A DNA stretch of 64,000 nt, taken from Proteus vulgaris (GTDB lineage: Bacteria; Pseudomonadota; Gammaproteobacteria; Enterobacterales; Enterobacteriaceae). The stretch is from the NCBI GenBank assembly GCA_901472505.1, contig LR590468.1, positions 682,001-746,000 of the forward strand. Direction: 5' to 3'. The translations under genes and the position numbers were made by a program. The notes under the pieces are model-generated. The model saw only the letters and a program-made list of their open reading frames with translations. It was not told the origin of the DNA and did not search any database. Positions 31,511 to 40,703 of the stretch are shown here, piece by piece (the first letter of the stretch is position 1; each line of letters opens with the position of its first letter).

Positions 31511-32017
31511 ATGAAAACGGTAAGAGTCCCCATCGCCTTAGTGCAAAGCGTTATGCGAACACTGCGTGAAAAATTGCAGCAGGCGAATCTTTATCTTAAT
31601 ACAAATTACCCAGAACCTACTCTACATTATAATCAGAGAGGAACTATTGCAGGCAGTGCCTATTATGCAAATTGGGAAATCCGTATTAATCCTACATTAT
31701 TGATTGAAAATAAACAGAATTTTATTGAAGAAGTTATTCCTCATGAATTAGCGCATTTACTAGTTAGTCGCCATTTCGGTCGTGTAGCACCTCATGGAAA
31801 AGAGTGGAAGTGGATGATGGAAACAGTATTACAAGTTTCAGCTAAACGTACTCATCATTTTGATGTTACAGCCGTTAAACCCAAAACCTTTCCCTATGCT
31901 TGTCATTGTGAAGAAGGGCATCAACTCACCATTCGTCGTCATAACAAGGTATTACGTGGGGAAACACAGTACCGTTGTCGCCATTGTCAGGCTATTTTGC
32001 AATTTATAGAAGATTAA
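31511..32017 (+). CDS. sprT: SprT family zinc-dependent metalloprotein
   Basis: 168 residues from [15 protein letters not shown], colinear with E. coli SprT. The zinc-metalloprotease motif HELAH and a C-terminal zinc ribbon (CHC plus CRHC) are visible. The bacterial function is not well defined; eukaryotic relatives (SPRTN) cleave DNA-protein crosslinks. A longer frame begins upstream at 31457, but the homology starts at 31511. It is divergent from the sulfur operon repressor and convergent with mgtE. Confidence 0.92.
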   Translation: MKTVRVPIALVQSVMRTLREKLQQANLYLNTNYPEPTLHYNQRGTIAGSAYYANWEIRINPTLLIENKQNFIEEVIPHELAHLLVSRHFGRVAPHGKEWKWMMETVLQVSAKRTHHFDVTAVKPKTFPYACHCEEGHQLTIRRHNKVLRGETQYRCRHCQAILQFIED

Positions 32018-32035
32018 AGCCAATTGATAAAAATT

Positions 32036-32067
32036 AAGCCGATGTATTGGTTAAATCACATCGGCTT
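32036..32067 (-). terminator. terminator between convergent sprT and mgtE
   Basis: AAGCCGATGT pairs perfectly with ACATCGGCTT around a 12-base loop. The minus-strand side is followed by a U-rich stretch, favouring mgtE. It lies 19 bases after the sprT stop, so it may act in both directions. Confidence 0.8.
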
Positions 32068-32095
32068 GATCTTAAAAAGAATAGGTTAATTCGTC

Positions 32096-33169
32096 TTAAG
32101 CAAACTCGCTCATCACATGAGATGCAATTTCAAAGTAAATAATAAGACCTGTACCATCAATTAACGTTGCGATAAACGGTGCTGATACAACGGCTGGATC
32201 AATACCTAAACGCTTTAATACCATTGGAATAACAGATGAAACAATAGCACTCCAAACAGTGATTGAAATAAGCGTTAATCCAACAACAATCATCACTTCC
32301 ATTCCAACACCTAAGAACCAAGCTCGGACAAAACCCGCGATCCCCATGGTTAACGCAACCATGATAGATGTTGTTATCTCTTTTCTTAAAACAGACCACA
32401 CATTGCGTAAGCTCACTTCACCTAACGCCATCGCACGAACAAGCGTTGAGGTAATTTGTGTTCCGCTATTTCCCCCAGTACCAATCAGTAATGGAATAAA
32501 GAATGCCAATGAAATAGCGGCTTCTAGTCTATCTTCAAAAGCATGTAATACCGTACTGGTATACGCTTCTGCCACAAACAGCATCAATAACCATACAACA
32601 CGTTTACGCCATAATGTTACTGGACTGGTTTCTAAATAAGGCTGCTCTAATGGTGACGTTGCCCCTTGCATCTGTGCATCAAGGGTATTTTCATCTTCAA
32701 TCAATTCCGCAATATCTTGAGGACGTAACACACCCACTAATTTTCCAAAATGCATCACAGGTACACTGTCTAAACCGCTATGGCTAATCAATTGATACAC
32801 ATCATGTCGATTCTGTTCAGGTGATACAGAGAAAAAAGTTTGACGCATAACATCAGACACAAACAGATCATTTGTCGCGGTTAATAATGATTTAACAGGT
32901 AAAATTCCATTAAGATAATTATCTTTATCAACAACATAGAGATAGGTTGGAATTAATTCATCTTTTAAATCATTAACCAGTTGGTTTTTTACATTTTCAA
33001 CCGAATCTGCAACTGAAACCGCAATATAAGACTGGCTCATATACGCACTAACAGTTGCATCGTCTTTTAAACGATGATATTGGTCTTGAGTGGAATTATT
33101 TTGTGGTGTATTTAAGGATGCATCTGCAACTAAGACGGCATCCATTTTGTTTTGAGTATTGAAAGTCAT
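32096..33169 (-). CDS. mgtE: MgtE-family magnesium transporter, short form
   Basis: A 357-residue inner-membrane Mg2+ transporter/channel. The tandem CBS domains occupy about residues 35-165 and are followed by five predicted helices with the conserved PLLIGTGGNSGTQ and AMALGEV segments. Classical MgtE proteins are about 450 residues with an N-terminal superhelical domain; that domain is missing here, as in a known short MgtE group. Expression is very likely controlled by the M-box riboswitch directly upstream. It is single and convergent with sprT. Confidence 0.93.
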   Translation of the reverse strand: MTFNTQNKMDAVLVADASLNTPQNNSTQDQYHRLKDDATVSAYMSQSYIAVSVADSVENVKNQLVNDLKDELIPTYLYVVDKDNYLNGILPVKSLLTATNDLFVSDVMRQTFFSVSPEQNRHDVYQLISHSGLDSVPVMHFGKLVGVLRPQDIAELIEDENTLDAQMQGATSPLEQPYLETSPVTLWRKRVVWLLMLFVAEAYTSTVLHAFEDRLEAAISLAFFIPLLIGTGGNSGTQITSTLVRAMALGEVSLRNVWSVLRKEITTSIMVALTMGIAGFVRAWFLGVGMEVMIVVGLTLISITVWSAIVSSVIPMVLKRLGIDPAVVSAPFIATLIDGTGLIIYFEIASHVMSEFA

Positions 33170-33254
33170 TTTGTGGTTCCCTATTACTGTTTGTGTTTAG
33201 CAAATCAGTTCTCCATAGGGGCGAAACCAGAAGCGAGAATGCAAAAGCTATCTA

Positions 33255-33415
33255 CACGTCTCGGTTTTAGCACTATACAACGTATCCGATGAATACTGGA
33301 AGTTACATGGGGATATACCTTCGGTCGATATATCCTGTCCTAATCTTGGGCGTCTCTCGACGTCGTCAGATCAGTAACCTGTGTTTGTATAGGAGCCTCG
33401 CCTAACGAGATACTG
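33255..33415 (-). promoter_or_regulatory. M-box (ykoK) magnesium riboswitch upstream of mgtE
   Basis: Read on the minus strand, the mgtE leader contains GTTAGGCGAGGCTCCTATA (33387-33406 region), then ACAGG, GACGTCGAGAGACGCC and finally GTGCTAAAACC. These blocks match, in order, the conserved landmarks of the M-box RNA (GUUAGGUGAGGCUCCUAUA, the GUCGAAAGACGCC hairpin, GUGCUAAAGCUC). High Mg2+ would fold the aptamer and shut off mgtE. How the aptamer couples to expression was not resolved; the 85 bases between aptamer and ATG hold a possible GAGA/TCTC, AAACC/GGTTT hairpin. Confidence 0.9.
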
Positions 33416-33632
33416 CCATTTTCTTGCGAATGCGGCGCGCATTATAACCACTCACACTATAATGGAAAGCACGATAACGATTTTGTTTAAGTTCTATTGA
33501 AAATGACGCCAAGAATATTCATCATACAACTAAATAATATAATTCCATTTGGAATTAATATATAAAAAAGAAATAAACCTCTTCTACGAAAGTGAAAATC
33601 GCATAATCAGAGATAATCTGTTTATTAATTGA

Positions 33633-33968
33633 TTATTTAAATGCTAATTTTTGCACTCTTATTTCTTCTGCCTGTGAAAATATCTCTTTTACTGTTTTAC
33701 CATCTAATGATTGGCACATTTTGCGGGTGATCATATCGCCATTCTTATGACGCCCCGCAATCACTAAATCATTAAAATTAATATCATTAAGAATAGCCAA
33801 CTCTATTGCTTCGTCAAAACGCGCTTGCTCATCGAGGGGGAGAGAATTACGCATTTCAACAATTGACATACGTAATGACTCTACATTAGAGCCATCAAGG
33901 GTTTGTTGAGGTTTTTCACAGCCAGATAACATGACACTAAATAAACAAATAACTAACAATTTTTTCAT
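33633..33968 (-). CDS. small lipoprotein, DUF6694-like
   Basis: A 111-residue lipoprotein: the signal peptide MKKLLVICLFSVMLSGC has lipobox LSGC with the lipidated Cys at residue 17, followed by a short helical domain (SLRMSIVEMRNSLPLDEQARFDEA). It resembles a family of small enterobacterial lipoproteins of unknown role. AGGGGGG lies just upstream of the ATG at 33968, so the in-frame ATG at 33986 is not used. It is single; no partner gene suggests a function. Confidence 0.8.
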   Translation of the reverse strand: MKKLLVICLFSVMLSGCEKPQQTLDGSNVESLRMSIVEMRNSLPLDEQARFDEAIELAILNDINFNDLVIAGRHKNGDMITRKMCQSLDGKTVKEIFSQAEEIRVQKLAFK

Positions 33969-34167
33969 ATATCCCCCCTTACCCAATCAATGGTTTAAAT
34001 AATAGCAGAATGTTTATAAGGAAACTCCACACTGATTAAAATATATTTTTATTAACTCTCCCATTTCAATATTCTTATTATTCTGAATAAATAAAAATGG
34101 AGTTTAAATTAAAATAAAGGGGGGTATTTTCCAGATTAATGCCACATTTAATGGGAAGAATAGACAT

Positions 34168-34195
34168 AAAAAACCCCGTTAATAAATTAACAGGG
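34168..34195 (-). terminator. hcp-hcr operon terminator
   Basis: CCCCGTTAA (34174-34182) pairs with TTAACAGGG (34187-34195), including one G-U. The A run at 34168-34173 gives the U tract on the minus strand. It lies about 45 bases after the hcr stop. Confidence 0.85.
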
Positions 34196-34238
34196 CAAAA
34201 AATAGAAGAATAGAAGGAAAGAGTTTAATAAAAAGCGA

Positions 34239-35243
34239 TTATGCTAGCTCAACATCACCTTTTAAACGGCAACTACACGCTAACACATAACCTTGCGCAA
34301 TCTCTTCAGGCGTTAATGTACTGGTGCTGGAAACATCATAATCACCACTAACAATTCTCGTTTTACAACTGCCACAAACACCTGCACGACAAGCAGCAAA
34401 AACGGGTACTTTATTCTCTTCCATTGCCGTTAACAAAGTGACACCAACAGGAACTTTAATTTGCGATAATGGATGACGAATAGTCATGGTTAATTGTTCA
34501 TTTTCATCAACACAAACGGGTTCATCACCAAAACGTTCCATAAAGATATTCTCAGCAGGTACACCAAGATTTCTTGCAAAACGTCCAGTGTCTTCCATAT
34601 AACTATTTGGGCCACAACACATAACAATGCGACTCGCAATATCAGGGACTAATACAGCTAATTTTTCTTGAGAAATACGACCACTAAAGATCCCTTTATT
34701 GTCAGGTAATTTAGGCATCATAATAAAATTGAGATTATAGGGATACGCATTGGCTAATTCGATCCACTCTTTCTCAAAGATAAACTGACTTTGCTCACGA
34801 ATATTAAAAATAACGGTGATATTCGCTTTAGGTTGATTGTTAAGCAACCAGCGTGTCATTGACATCACAGGGGTAACACCACACCCTGCGGCTAACATTA
34901 AATAGCGGGCATCTTCTTTACCTGCACATGTAAATTCACCTTGTGCATCAGATAACCAAAGATAATCACCCGGTTTTACTTGTGATGTTAACCAACCCGA
35001 ACCGACGCCATTTTCTAAGCGGCGAACAGTTAAAGTGACAAAAGGGCTTAGCCCTGGCGAAGATGAAATAGTATAAGCTCGCATTACTTCATCACTATTA
35101 TTAATACTCACCAACGCAAATTGGCCTGGTTTATATGAATAAAAGTCATGATTAATTAAATTTAGTGTCCACACTTCAGGGGTTTCCTGAACAATTGAGT
35201 GAACTTGCATACGATTAGGGCAAAGGGAACTAGGCATCGTCAT
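34239..35243 (-). CDS. hcr: NADH oxidoreductase Hcr
   Basis: Electron donor for hybrid-cluster protein: FAD-binding RAYTISSS segment, NAD-binding LAAGCGVTPVMSM, and a C-terminal plant-type [2Fe-2S] ferredoxin domain with CRAGVCGSC and LACSC. It is 334 residues, close to E. coli Hcr (322). It is 57 bases downstream of hcp on the same strand, with a strong hairpin in the gap. The start has AAGGA upstream; a second ATG two codons later is possible. Function by homology: NADH-driven reduction of Hcp in nitric oxide detoxification and protein S-nitrosation. Confidence 0.94.
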   Translation of the reverse strand: MTMPSSLCPNRMQVHSIVQETPEVWTLNLINHDFYSYKPGQFALVSINNSDEVMRAYTISSSPGLSPFVTLTVRRLENGVGSGWLTSQVKPGDYLWLSDAQGEFTCAGKEDARYLMLAAGCGVTPVMSMTRWLLNNQPKANITVIFNIREQSQFIFEKEWIELANAYPYNLNFIMMPKLPDNKGIFSGRISQEKLAVLVPDIASRIVMCCGPNSYMEDTGRFARNLGVPAENIFMERFGDEPVCVDENEQLTMTIRHPLSQIKVPVGVTLLTAMEENKVPVFAACRAGVCGSCKTRIVSGDYDVSSTSTLTPEEIAQGYVLACSCRLKGDVELA

Positions 35244-35259
35244 GGATATTTATTCCTTA

Positions 35260-35279
35260 CCGAAGCCCTCAGGCTTCGG
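35260..35279 (-). other. hairpin in the hcp-hcr intergenic gap
   Basis: A perfect 8-bp stem CCGAAGCC/GGCTTCGG with a 4-base loop and no U tract. It precedes the hcr ribosome site, so it is more likely an RNA-stability or expression-balancing element than a terminator. Confidence 0.6.
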
Positions 35280-35300
35280 CAATGATGATGAATTAAACGA

Positions 35301-36953
35301 TTAAGCTGACAGGATCTCTTTAAGATCTTGTTCTGGTGTAGTGATTGAGCGCATACCGAATTTCTCATTTAAAACCGCAAGCAAATTGTCTGTTAAGAAC
35401 GCAGGGGCTGTAGGACCGGTATAAATATTTTTTACGCCTAATGAAAGCAGAGTTAATAAAATAACAATCGCTTTTTGCTCAAACCACGACAAAATTAAGG
35501 ACAGTGGTAAATCATTGACACCACAACCTAATTTTTCAGCTAGATTAACAGCTAGCATAATCGCAGAATAAGCATCATTACACTGACCCACATCAAGTAA
35601 GCGTGGTAACCCTTCTAAAGTACCAAAATCTAATTTATTAAAACGATATTTACCACAAGCTAAGGTCATGATTAAACAATCTTGTGGAATTTCTCTTGCT
35701 AAATCAGTGTAATAACTACGTTCACCACGGCTACCATCACAACCACCAACCAAGAAAACATGACGTAATTTTTTCTGTGAGACTAAATCGATCACAGTAT
35801 CAGCAGCATTTAATAGTGTTTCACGACCGAAACCGACAGTAATTAAATGCTCAATTTCATTGTATGGGAAACCTTCTAATGATTGTGCTTGTTCAATCAT
35901 TTCAGAGAAATCATCGCCAGTGATGTGTTTTACACCCGGCCAACCAACAATACTGCGAGTCCAAATACGATCGCCATAATTACCGACATTAGGATCAATA
36001 ATACAGTTTGATGTCATTAGTACAGGGCCGGGGAATTTCGCAAATTCGATTTGCTGATTCTGCCAGCCACTACCATAGTTACCCACTAAGTGTTTATATT
36101 TTTTAAGTTCTGGATAGCCATGAGCTGGTAACATTTCACCATGAGTATAAACGTTGATCCCTTTACCTTCCGTTTGCTCAAGTAGCATTTGTAAATCTTT
36201 CAGATCATGGCCTGAAATTAATATTGCTTTACCCGCAACAGGACGCACATTAACAGTAACTGGCGTTGGGTTACCGTAAGCTTGAGTTTCGCCTTTATCC
36301 AGAATCGCCATAATGCGGAAGTTCATTTGGCCAATGCCCATCGCATTTTCTAACAATTCATTCATATCAGCAGGATCCGTTCCTAACCACGCCATATAAC
36401 GGTGATATTCTGCATAAATCTCATTATCGTATTGACCTAAAACATGCGCATGCTCCATATAAGCAGCAGCCCCTTTTAAACCATACAAACACAGCATACG
36501 TAAGCCATGAAGATCATCACCGATTTGTGCTTTATCACCATTTAAGGCAAAAAGCTGGGCTTGTTTTTGTAAACTGTCTAAATCGTTACCTGCTAATTGA
36601 ATTTCAGCTCTTGGATTAGTGACTTGAATTGCGGCATTTTTCGCTACAGTACGAGATTTCAAACTTTCACGGAAATAGATAGCTTCTTTCGCATAACCGA
36701 CAATGCGATCAGAATCGAAGTTGACGTTGGTTAACGTAGAGAAAAAAGCGCGAGGCGCAAAGCTATCAACATCATGATCAATAATACCAACACTACGTGC
36801 TGCTAATGCCCACGCTGAAAGTCCTTCTAATACTGCAACCAGTAAATCTTGAAGATCTGAAGTTTCTGCTGTTTTACCACACATACCTTGCGCATAGGCA
36901 CAACCATTACCTACAGGCGTTTTCATTGTTTGTTCACATTGCACACAATACAT
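35301..36953 (-). CDS. hcp: hydroxylamine reductase / NO reductase, hybrid-cluster protein
   Basis: Prismane protein of 550 residues (E. coli 550). The N-terminal cluster ligands C3, C6, C18 and C25 appear as CVQC, NGC and GMC. The hybrid-cluster cysteine regions [16 protein letters not shown] and DVGQC are intact. It acts anaerobically on nitric oxide and can S-nitrosate proteins, and receives electrons from Hcr encoded downstream. A GTTGCAT-TACAG-ATGCAAC inverted repeat 44 bases upstream resembles an NsrR operator. GAAGGAAT precedes the ATG. Confidence 0.96.
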   Translation of the reverse strand: MYCVQCEQTMKTPVGNGCAYAQGMCGKTAETSDLQDLLVAVLEGLSAWALAARSVGIIDHDVDSFAPRAFFSTLTNVNFDSDRIVGYAKEAIYFRESLKSRTVAKNAAIQVTNPRAEIQLAGNDLDSLQKQAQLFALNGDKAQIGDDLHGLRMLCLYGLKGAAAYMEHAHVLGQYDNEIYAEYHRYMAWLGTDPADMNELLENAMGIGQMNFRIMAILDKGETQAYGNPTPVTVNVRPVAGKAILISGHDLKDLQMLLEQTEGKGINVYTHGEMLPAHGYPELKKYKHLVGNYGSGWQNQQIEFAKFPGPVLMTSNCIIDPNVGNYGDRIWTRSIVGWPGVKHITGDDFSEMIEQAQSLEGFPYNEIEHLITVGFGRETLLNAADTVIDLVSQKKLRHVFLVGGCDGSRGERSYYTDLAREIPQDCLIMTLACGKYRFNKLDFGTLEGLPRLLDVGQCNDAYSAIMLAVNLAEKLGCGVNDLPLSLILSWFEQKAIVILLTLLSLGVKNIYTGPTAPAFLTDNLLAVLNEKFGMRSITTPEQDLKEILSA

Positions 36954-37445
36954 ATCGTATTCCTTCTAATAAGAGATAACGCTTTATTTTTATAAGTTGC
37001 ATTACAGATGCAACATAAGAATACGCCATTTTTATAAGAGCGAAAGTGCAATATTGAACAATTTAAATGTTGTTTGATCTAACGCAATTTCTAGCAAATC
37101 TTTCAATATCTCTTTTTTTATCTTTTGATTTCACATAAATCTAAAACCTTTTTTTTAAACAAATTGATTAATCGCATTACATCGTTAATGAGTAAATAAG
37201 AAAGAATATTTAAGAATAACTGATGGGTGTTTTTTGTTTAATCATATAAAAGCTGAGAGATGAAACGATTAAGTTTATTCATTTTTGTTAAATCAGTAAT
37301 ATTCATTACTATTTTTTATCGTTAATATCACCTATTGCATCAATAGCTAATCAAATTATTTCATTTGATATATGTTATTAGCACGAGTATTACAAAATGA
37401 AACTATAAATTTAAATGATACTCACCCCTACATTGGAGATTAAAA
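36954..37445. other. hcp-aldehyde dehydrogenase divergent control region
   Basis: About 490 AT-rich bases between divergent hcp and an aldehyde dehydrogenase gene. Apart from the NsrR-like repeat near hcp, no gene or repeat was recognised; an FNR site expected for hcp could not be located with confidence. Confidence 0.5.
36997..37015 (-). promoter_or_regulatory. probable NsrR-type operator of hcp-hcr
   Basis: Perfect inverted repeat GTTGCAT-TACAG-ATGCAAC (7-5-7). The ATGCA half resembles known NsrR half sites, and hcp-hcr is an NsrR target in E. coli. Its place 44-62 bases before the hcp ATG overlaps the likely core promoter. Confidence 0.55.
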
Positions 37446-38927
37446 ATGATTAAATTAAATAATGTTCCATCAGAATTTCGTCCTCTAGAAAGCTACAAAA
37501 TGCTAATTGGTGGAGAATGGGTAACTAGCACATCACAAAAAACAACCAAAACCTATAGCCCTGCAACCGGTGAATTATTAAGTGAATACCAATCTGGAAG
37601 TGCAGAAGATGTCAACCGTGCAGTCACGGCTGCACGTAACGCATTCAAAACATGGAGGAAAACTTCTCCAGCAGAACGCCAAGCCCTCTTATTAAAAATT
37701 GCAGATCGCTTAGAGCAAGAACAAGAACGCTTTGCTTGGATTGAATCATTAGATAATGGTAAGCCACTCAATGAGTCGAAAAACATCGATTTACCTGCCT
37801 CTATTGACCATTTTCGATATTTTGCAGGCGTGATACGCTCTCATACCGATGAAAGTGCCGTCCTAGACGAAAATACCATTAGTCTTGTTATTCGTGAACC
37901 GATTGGTGTTGTAGGACAAATTATTCCATGGAACTTCCCACTATTAATGGCAGCATGGAAATTAGCACCAGCCATTGCAGCAGGTGATACTGTTGTGATT
38001 AACCCAGCAACATTGACTTCCCTTTCATTATTAGAGCTAGGTCGTATTTTAAATGAAATATTACCGGCAGGTGTGATTAATATTGTTACAGGACGTGGTT
38101 CTGTTGTAGGACAAGCTATTTTAGAACACGAAGATATTGATAAACTTGCATTTACAGGTTCTACCAATGTGGGTTATACCGTGGCAGAAGCGGCTGCGAA
38201 AAAAATGGTTCCTGCGACATTGGAATTAGGCGGTAAATCAGCCAATATCGTATTCCCTGATGCAAATATGAAAAAAGCAGTCAAATATTCAGCATTGGCA
38301 ATATTAATGAACCAAGGACAAGCGTGTGAATCAGGTTCACGTCTGTTCTTACATAAAGATATCCATGATGAATTTCTGAAAGCATTAAAAACTGAATTTG
38401 AGAGTATTCGTGTTGGTGATCCGCTTGATCCTAATACGCAAATGGGTACACAAGTTAGCCAAGATCAAATGGATACTATCTTAGGCTATATTGAACTCGC
38501 GAAGAAAGAAGGTGCCACCGTTTTAACAGGAGGTGAACGCATTACAGGTGAAGGTTACGACGACGGCTTCTTTGTTCGTCCGACCATTATCATCAATGCA
38601 ACTAACCAAATGCGTGTTGCTCGCGAAGAAATTTTTGGACCTGTATTGTGTGTTATTCCATTCGATAACGAAGATGAAGTAATCGAAATGGCTAATGACT
38701 CTGAATATGGTCTCGGTGGCGGTGTTTGGACGCAAGATATTAACCGTGCTTTACGTGTTGCAAAAGCGGTAAGAACAGGCCGTATGTGGGTTAACACTTA
38801 TCACGAACTCCCTGCCCATGCTCCATTTGGAGGCTACAAGAAGTCAGGTTTAGGTCGTGAAACACACAAAATGATGCTAGATGCTTATAGTCAAGTGAAA
38901 AACATCTTCATCAGTATGAAAGAATAA
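37446..38927 (+). CDS. NAD(P)-dependent aldehyde dehydrogenase
   Basis: A 493-residue ALDH-superfamily enzyme oxidising an aldehyde to its acid. The catalytic cysteine lies in NQGQACESGS, the general base Glu in LELGGKSAN, and the oxyanion Asn in IPWNFP. The cofactor-site motif that usually reads KPAE is here INPAT: Lys is replaced by Asn and the ribose-binding Glu by Thr, which may affect cofactor preference. GGAG lies nine bases before the ATG. It is a single gene with its own terminator. The substrate is not evident; acetaldehyde-type enzymes of this group are the closest likeness. Confidence 0.88.
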   Translation: MIKLNNVPSEFRPLESYKMLIGGEWVTSTSQKTTKTYSPATGELLSEYQSGSAEDVNRAVTAARNAFKTWRKTSPAERQALLLKIADRLEQEQERFAWIESLDNGKPLNESKNIDLPASIDHFRYFAGVIRSHTDESAVLDENTISLVIREPIGVVGQIIPWNFPLLMAAWKLAPAIAAGDTVVINPATLTSLSLLELGRILNEILPAGVINIVTGRGSVVGQAILEHEDIDKLAFTGSTNVGYTVAEAAAKKMVPATLELGGKSANIVFPDANMKKAVKYSALAILMNQGQACESGSRLFLHKDIHDEFLKALKTEFESIRVGDPLDPNTQMGTQVSQDQMDTILGYIELAKKEGATVLTGGERITGEGYDDGFFVRPTIIINATNQMRVAREEIFGPVLCVIPFDNEDEVIEMANDSEYGLGGGVWTQDINRALRVAKAVRTGRMWVNTYHELPAHAPFGGYKKSGLGRETHKMMLDAYSQVKNIFISMKE

Positions 38928-38980
38928 ATTTTCTCTTTTTTCTAAATTCTTATAAATATAATATCTATACTCATCTCTTC

Positions 38981-39006
38981 GCCTTCTCCCCAGAAGGCTT
39001 TTTATT
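38981..39006 (+). terminator. aldehyde dehydrogenase gene terminator
   Basis: GCCTTC (38981-38986) pairs with GAAGGC (38993-38998), followed by a run of Ts, about 55 bases past the stop. Confidence 0.85.
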
Positions 39007-39041
39007 ATCTATACCCGTCATATTTCAAGTTGTGATCCTAA

Positions 39042-39078
39042 AAAACCGCATACTTCTCTCTATAAAGCATGCGGTTTT
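39042..39078 (-). terminator. AGCS symporter gene terminator
   Basis: AAAACCGCAT pairs with ATGCGGTTTT around a 17-base loop, with A/T runs on each side; it lies 34 bases past the minus-strand stop. The stretch just to its left (39012-39032, TACCCGTCATATTTCAAGTTG) resembles a short intergenic motif seen repeatedly in related enterobacterial genomes. Confidence 0.7.
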
Positions 39079-39111
39079 ATGTTGTGTTGTTAGCCAATAA
39101 GTAAGAACGAG

Positions 39112-40508
39112 TTACTCTACTTCAGCTTTTTTTTTGCTCACTGCATCAGTTTCTTTATCTAACCCAATATGATCGGCGTTAACATCTTTTATATGATCTT
39201 TTGTTAAGCGATAAACAACAGGGCTTAATAAGGCTAATGCAATTAAGTTAGGAATAGCCATCATTGCATTAAGAGTATCGGCTAGTAACCACACAAACTC
39301 TAACGATTGTGTAGCCCCCACGGGTAACGCAATCAGCCATGCAACACGAAATGGCATAATCGCTTTAGGCCCAAAAAGATATTGCACACATTTTTCACCG
39401 TAAAAACTCCATCCTAAAATCGTAGTGAATGCAAAAATAGCTAATGCAATCGCCACAATGTAGTTACCGCCAGGAATAGCAGCAGAGAATGAAGCCGCAG
39501 TTATGCCCCGCTTTGCCCGGTTAACCATTGGCCAGTAATAATTATGGTTAAGCCTGTAACTGAACACACTATAATGGTATCGATAAAAGTTCCCAACATC
39601 GCAATCAAACCTTGGCGAACAGGGTTTTGTGTTTTTGCCGTTGCGTGTGCAATCGGTGCACTACCCAATCCAGCTTCATTAGAGAAAACACCACGCGCGA
39701 CACCGAAACGGATAGCAGCCCAAACCGCGGCACCAGCGAATCCACCTTGAGCAGCAATTGGTGTAAATGCTGATTTAACAATAAGAACAATGGCATCAGG
39801 AATGGCTGTCACGTTGAGTGCTAAAACCACAATACCTGCACCAAAATAACCGACAGTCATAATTGGAACTAATTTACCTGCAACATCAGCAATACGTTTA
39901 ATTCCCCCAATTAACACCGCTCCGACTAAGACAACTAACACAATAGCGGTAATCGTGGTTGAAATACCAAAATTACTCTGTAATACATCCGCGACAGAGT
40001 TAGCTTGTACTGTATTACCAATACCGAAGCCAGCAAAACTACCAAAAATAGCGAACAGTGTACCTAACCAAATCCAATTTTTACCCAAACCATTTTTGAT
40101 ATAATACATTGGGCCACCAACATAGTTTCCGTATTTATCAACTTCACGAAAACGTACTGCTAATACGGCCTCTGAATACTTCGTTGCCATCCCCACTAAT
40201 GCCGTCATCCACATCCAAAACAACGCGCCGGGACCACCTAATACAACAGCTGTTGCAACACCAGCTATATTACCTGTTCCGATTGTTGCAGAAAGTGCAG
40301 TCATCAGGGCATTAAAGGGCGATATTTGTCCTTCACCTCTTTTATCATTTTTTTCAAATAGAAGCTTAAACCCTGTACCCAATTTTCGTATAGGTAAAAA
40401 ACCGAGCCGGAACTGCATAAAAAGACCAATACCAAGAATACCGACAAGCATCGGTACTCCCCATACCACGCCATTTATAGCACTTAATATATTCGTGATG
40501 AAATCCAT
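39112..40508 (-). CDS. AGCS family sodium:alanine/glycine symporter (one-base frameshift, probably an assembly error)
   Basis: An inner-membrane amino acid:cation symporter with about ten helices. Family motifs are clear: ALSATIGTGNIAGVATA, GGPGALFWMWM, GGPMYYI and SNEAGLGSAPIAHA. The frame breaks at the C run 39506-39509 (G run on the coding strand): after GQWLTGQSG the first frame stops, and ITAASFSAAIPGG continues in another. Here one base is missing; adding it back gives 465 residues, normal for the family. The substrate is probably alanine or glycine with Na+. Confidence 0.9.
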
Positions 40509-40703
40509 AAGTTACCCTTTCTCGTCCAAATGTTATATAAATATGTATTTTTTGTTATCAATTACACTAAAGATGAAAAAGTGGAAATATGCTAGAAAAA
40601 AAAACGACTAACTCTAAAATTGATTACGTTATGTGAGAAATATCACTTCAATACAAAATTACGCTATCATTATGTTCATTGTTACAATACATAAATCAAA
40701 GTT

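Noticed and set aside
37060..37110. FNR site upstream of hcp
   Set aside because: Only weak partial matches to TTGAT-N4-ATCAA were found; no convincing site.
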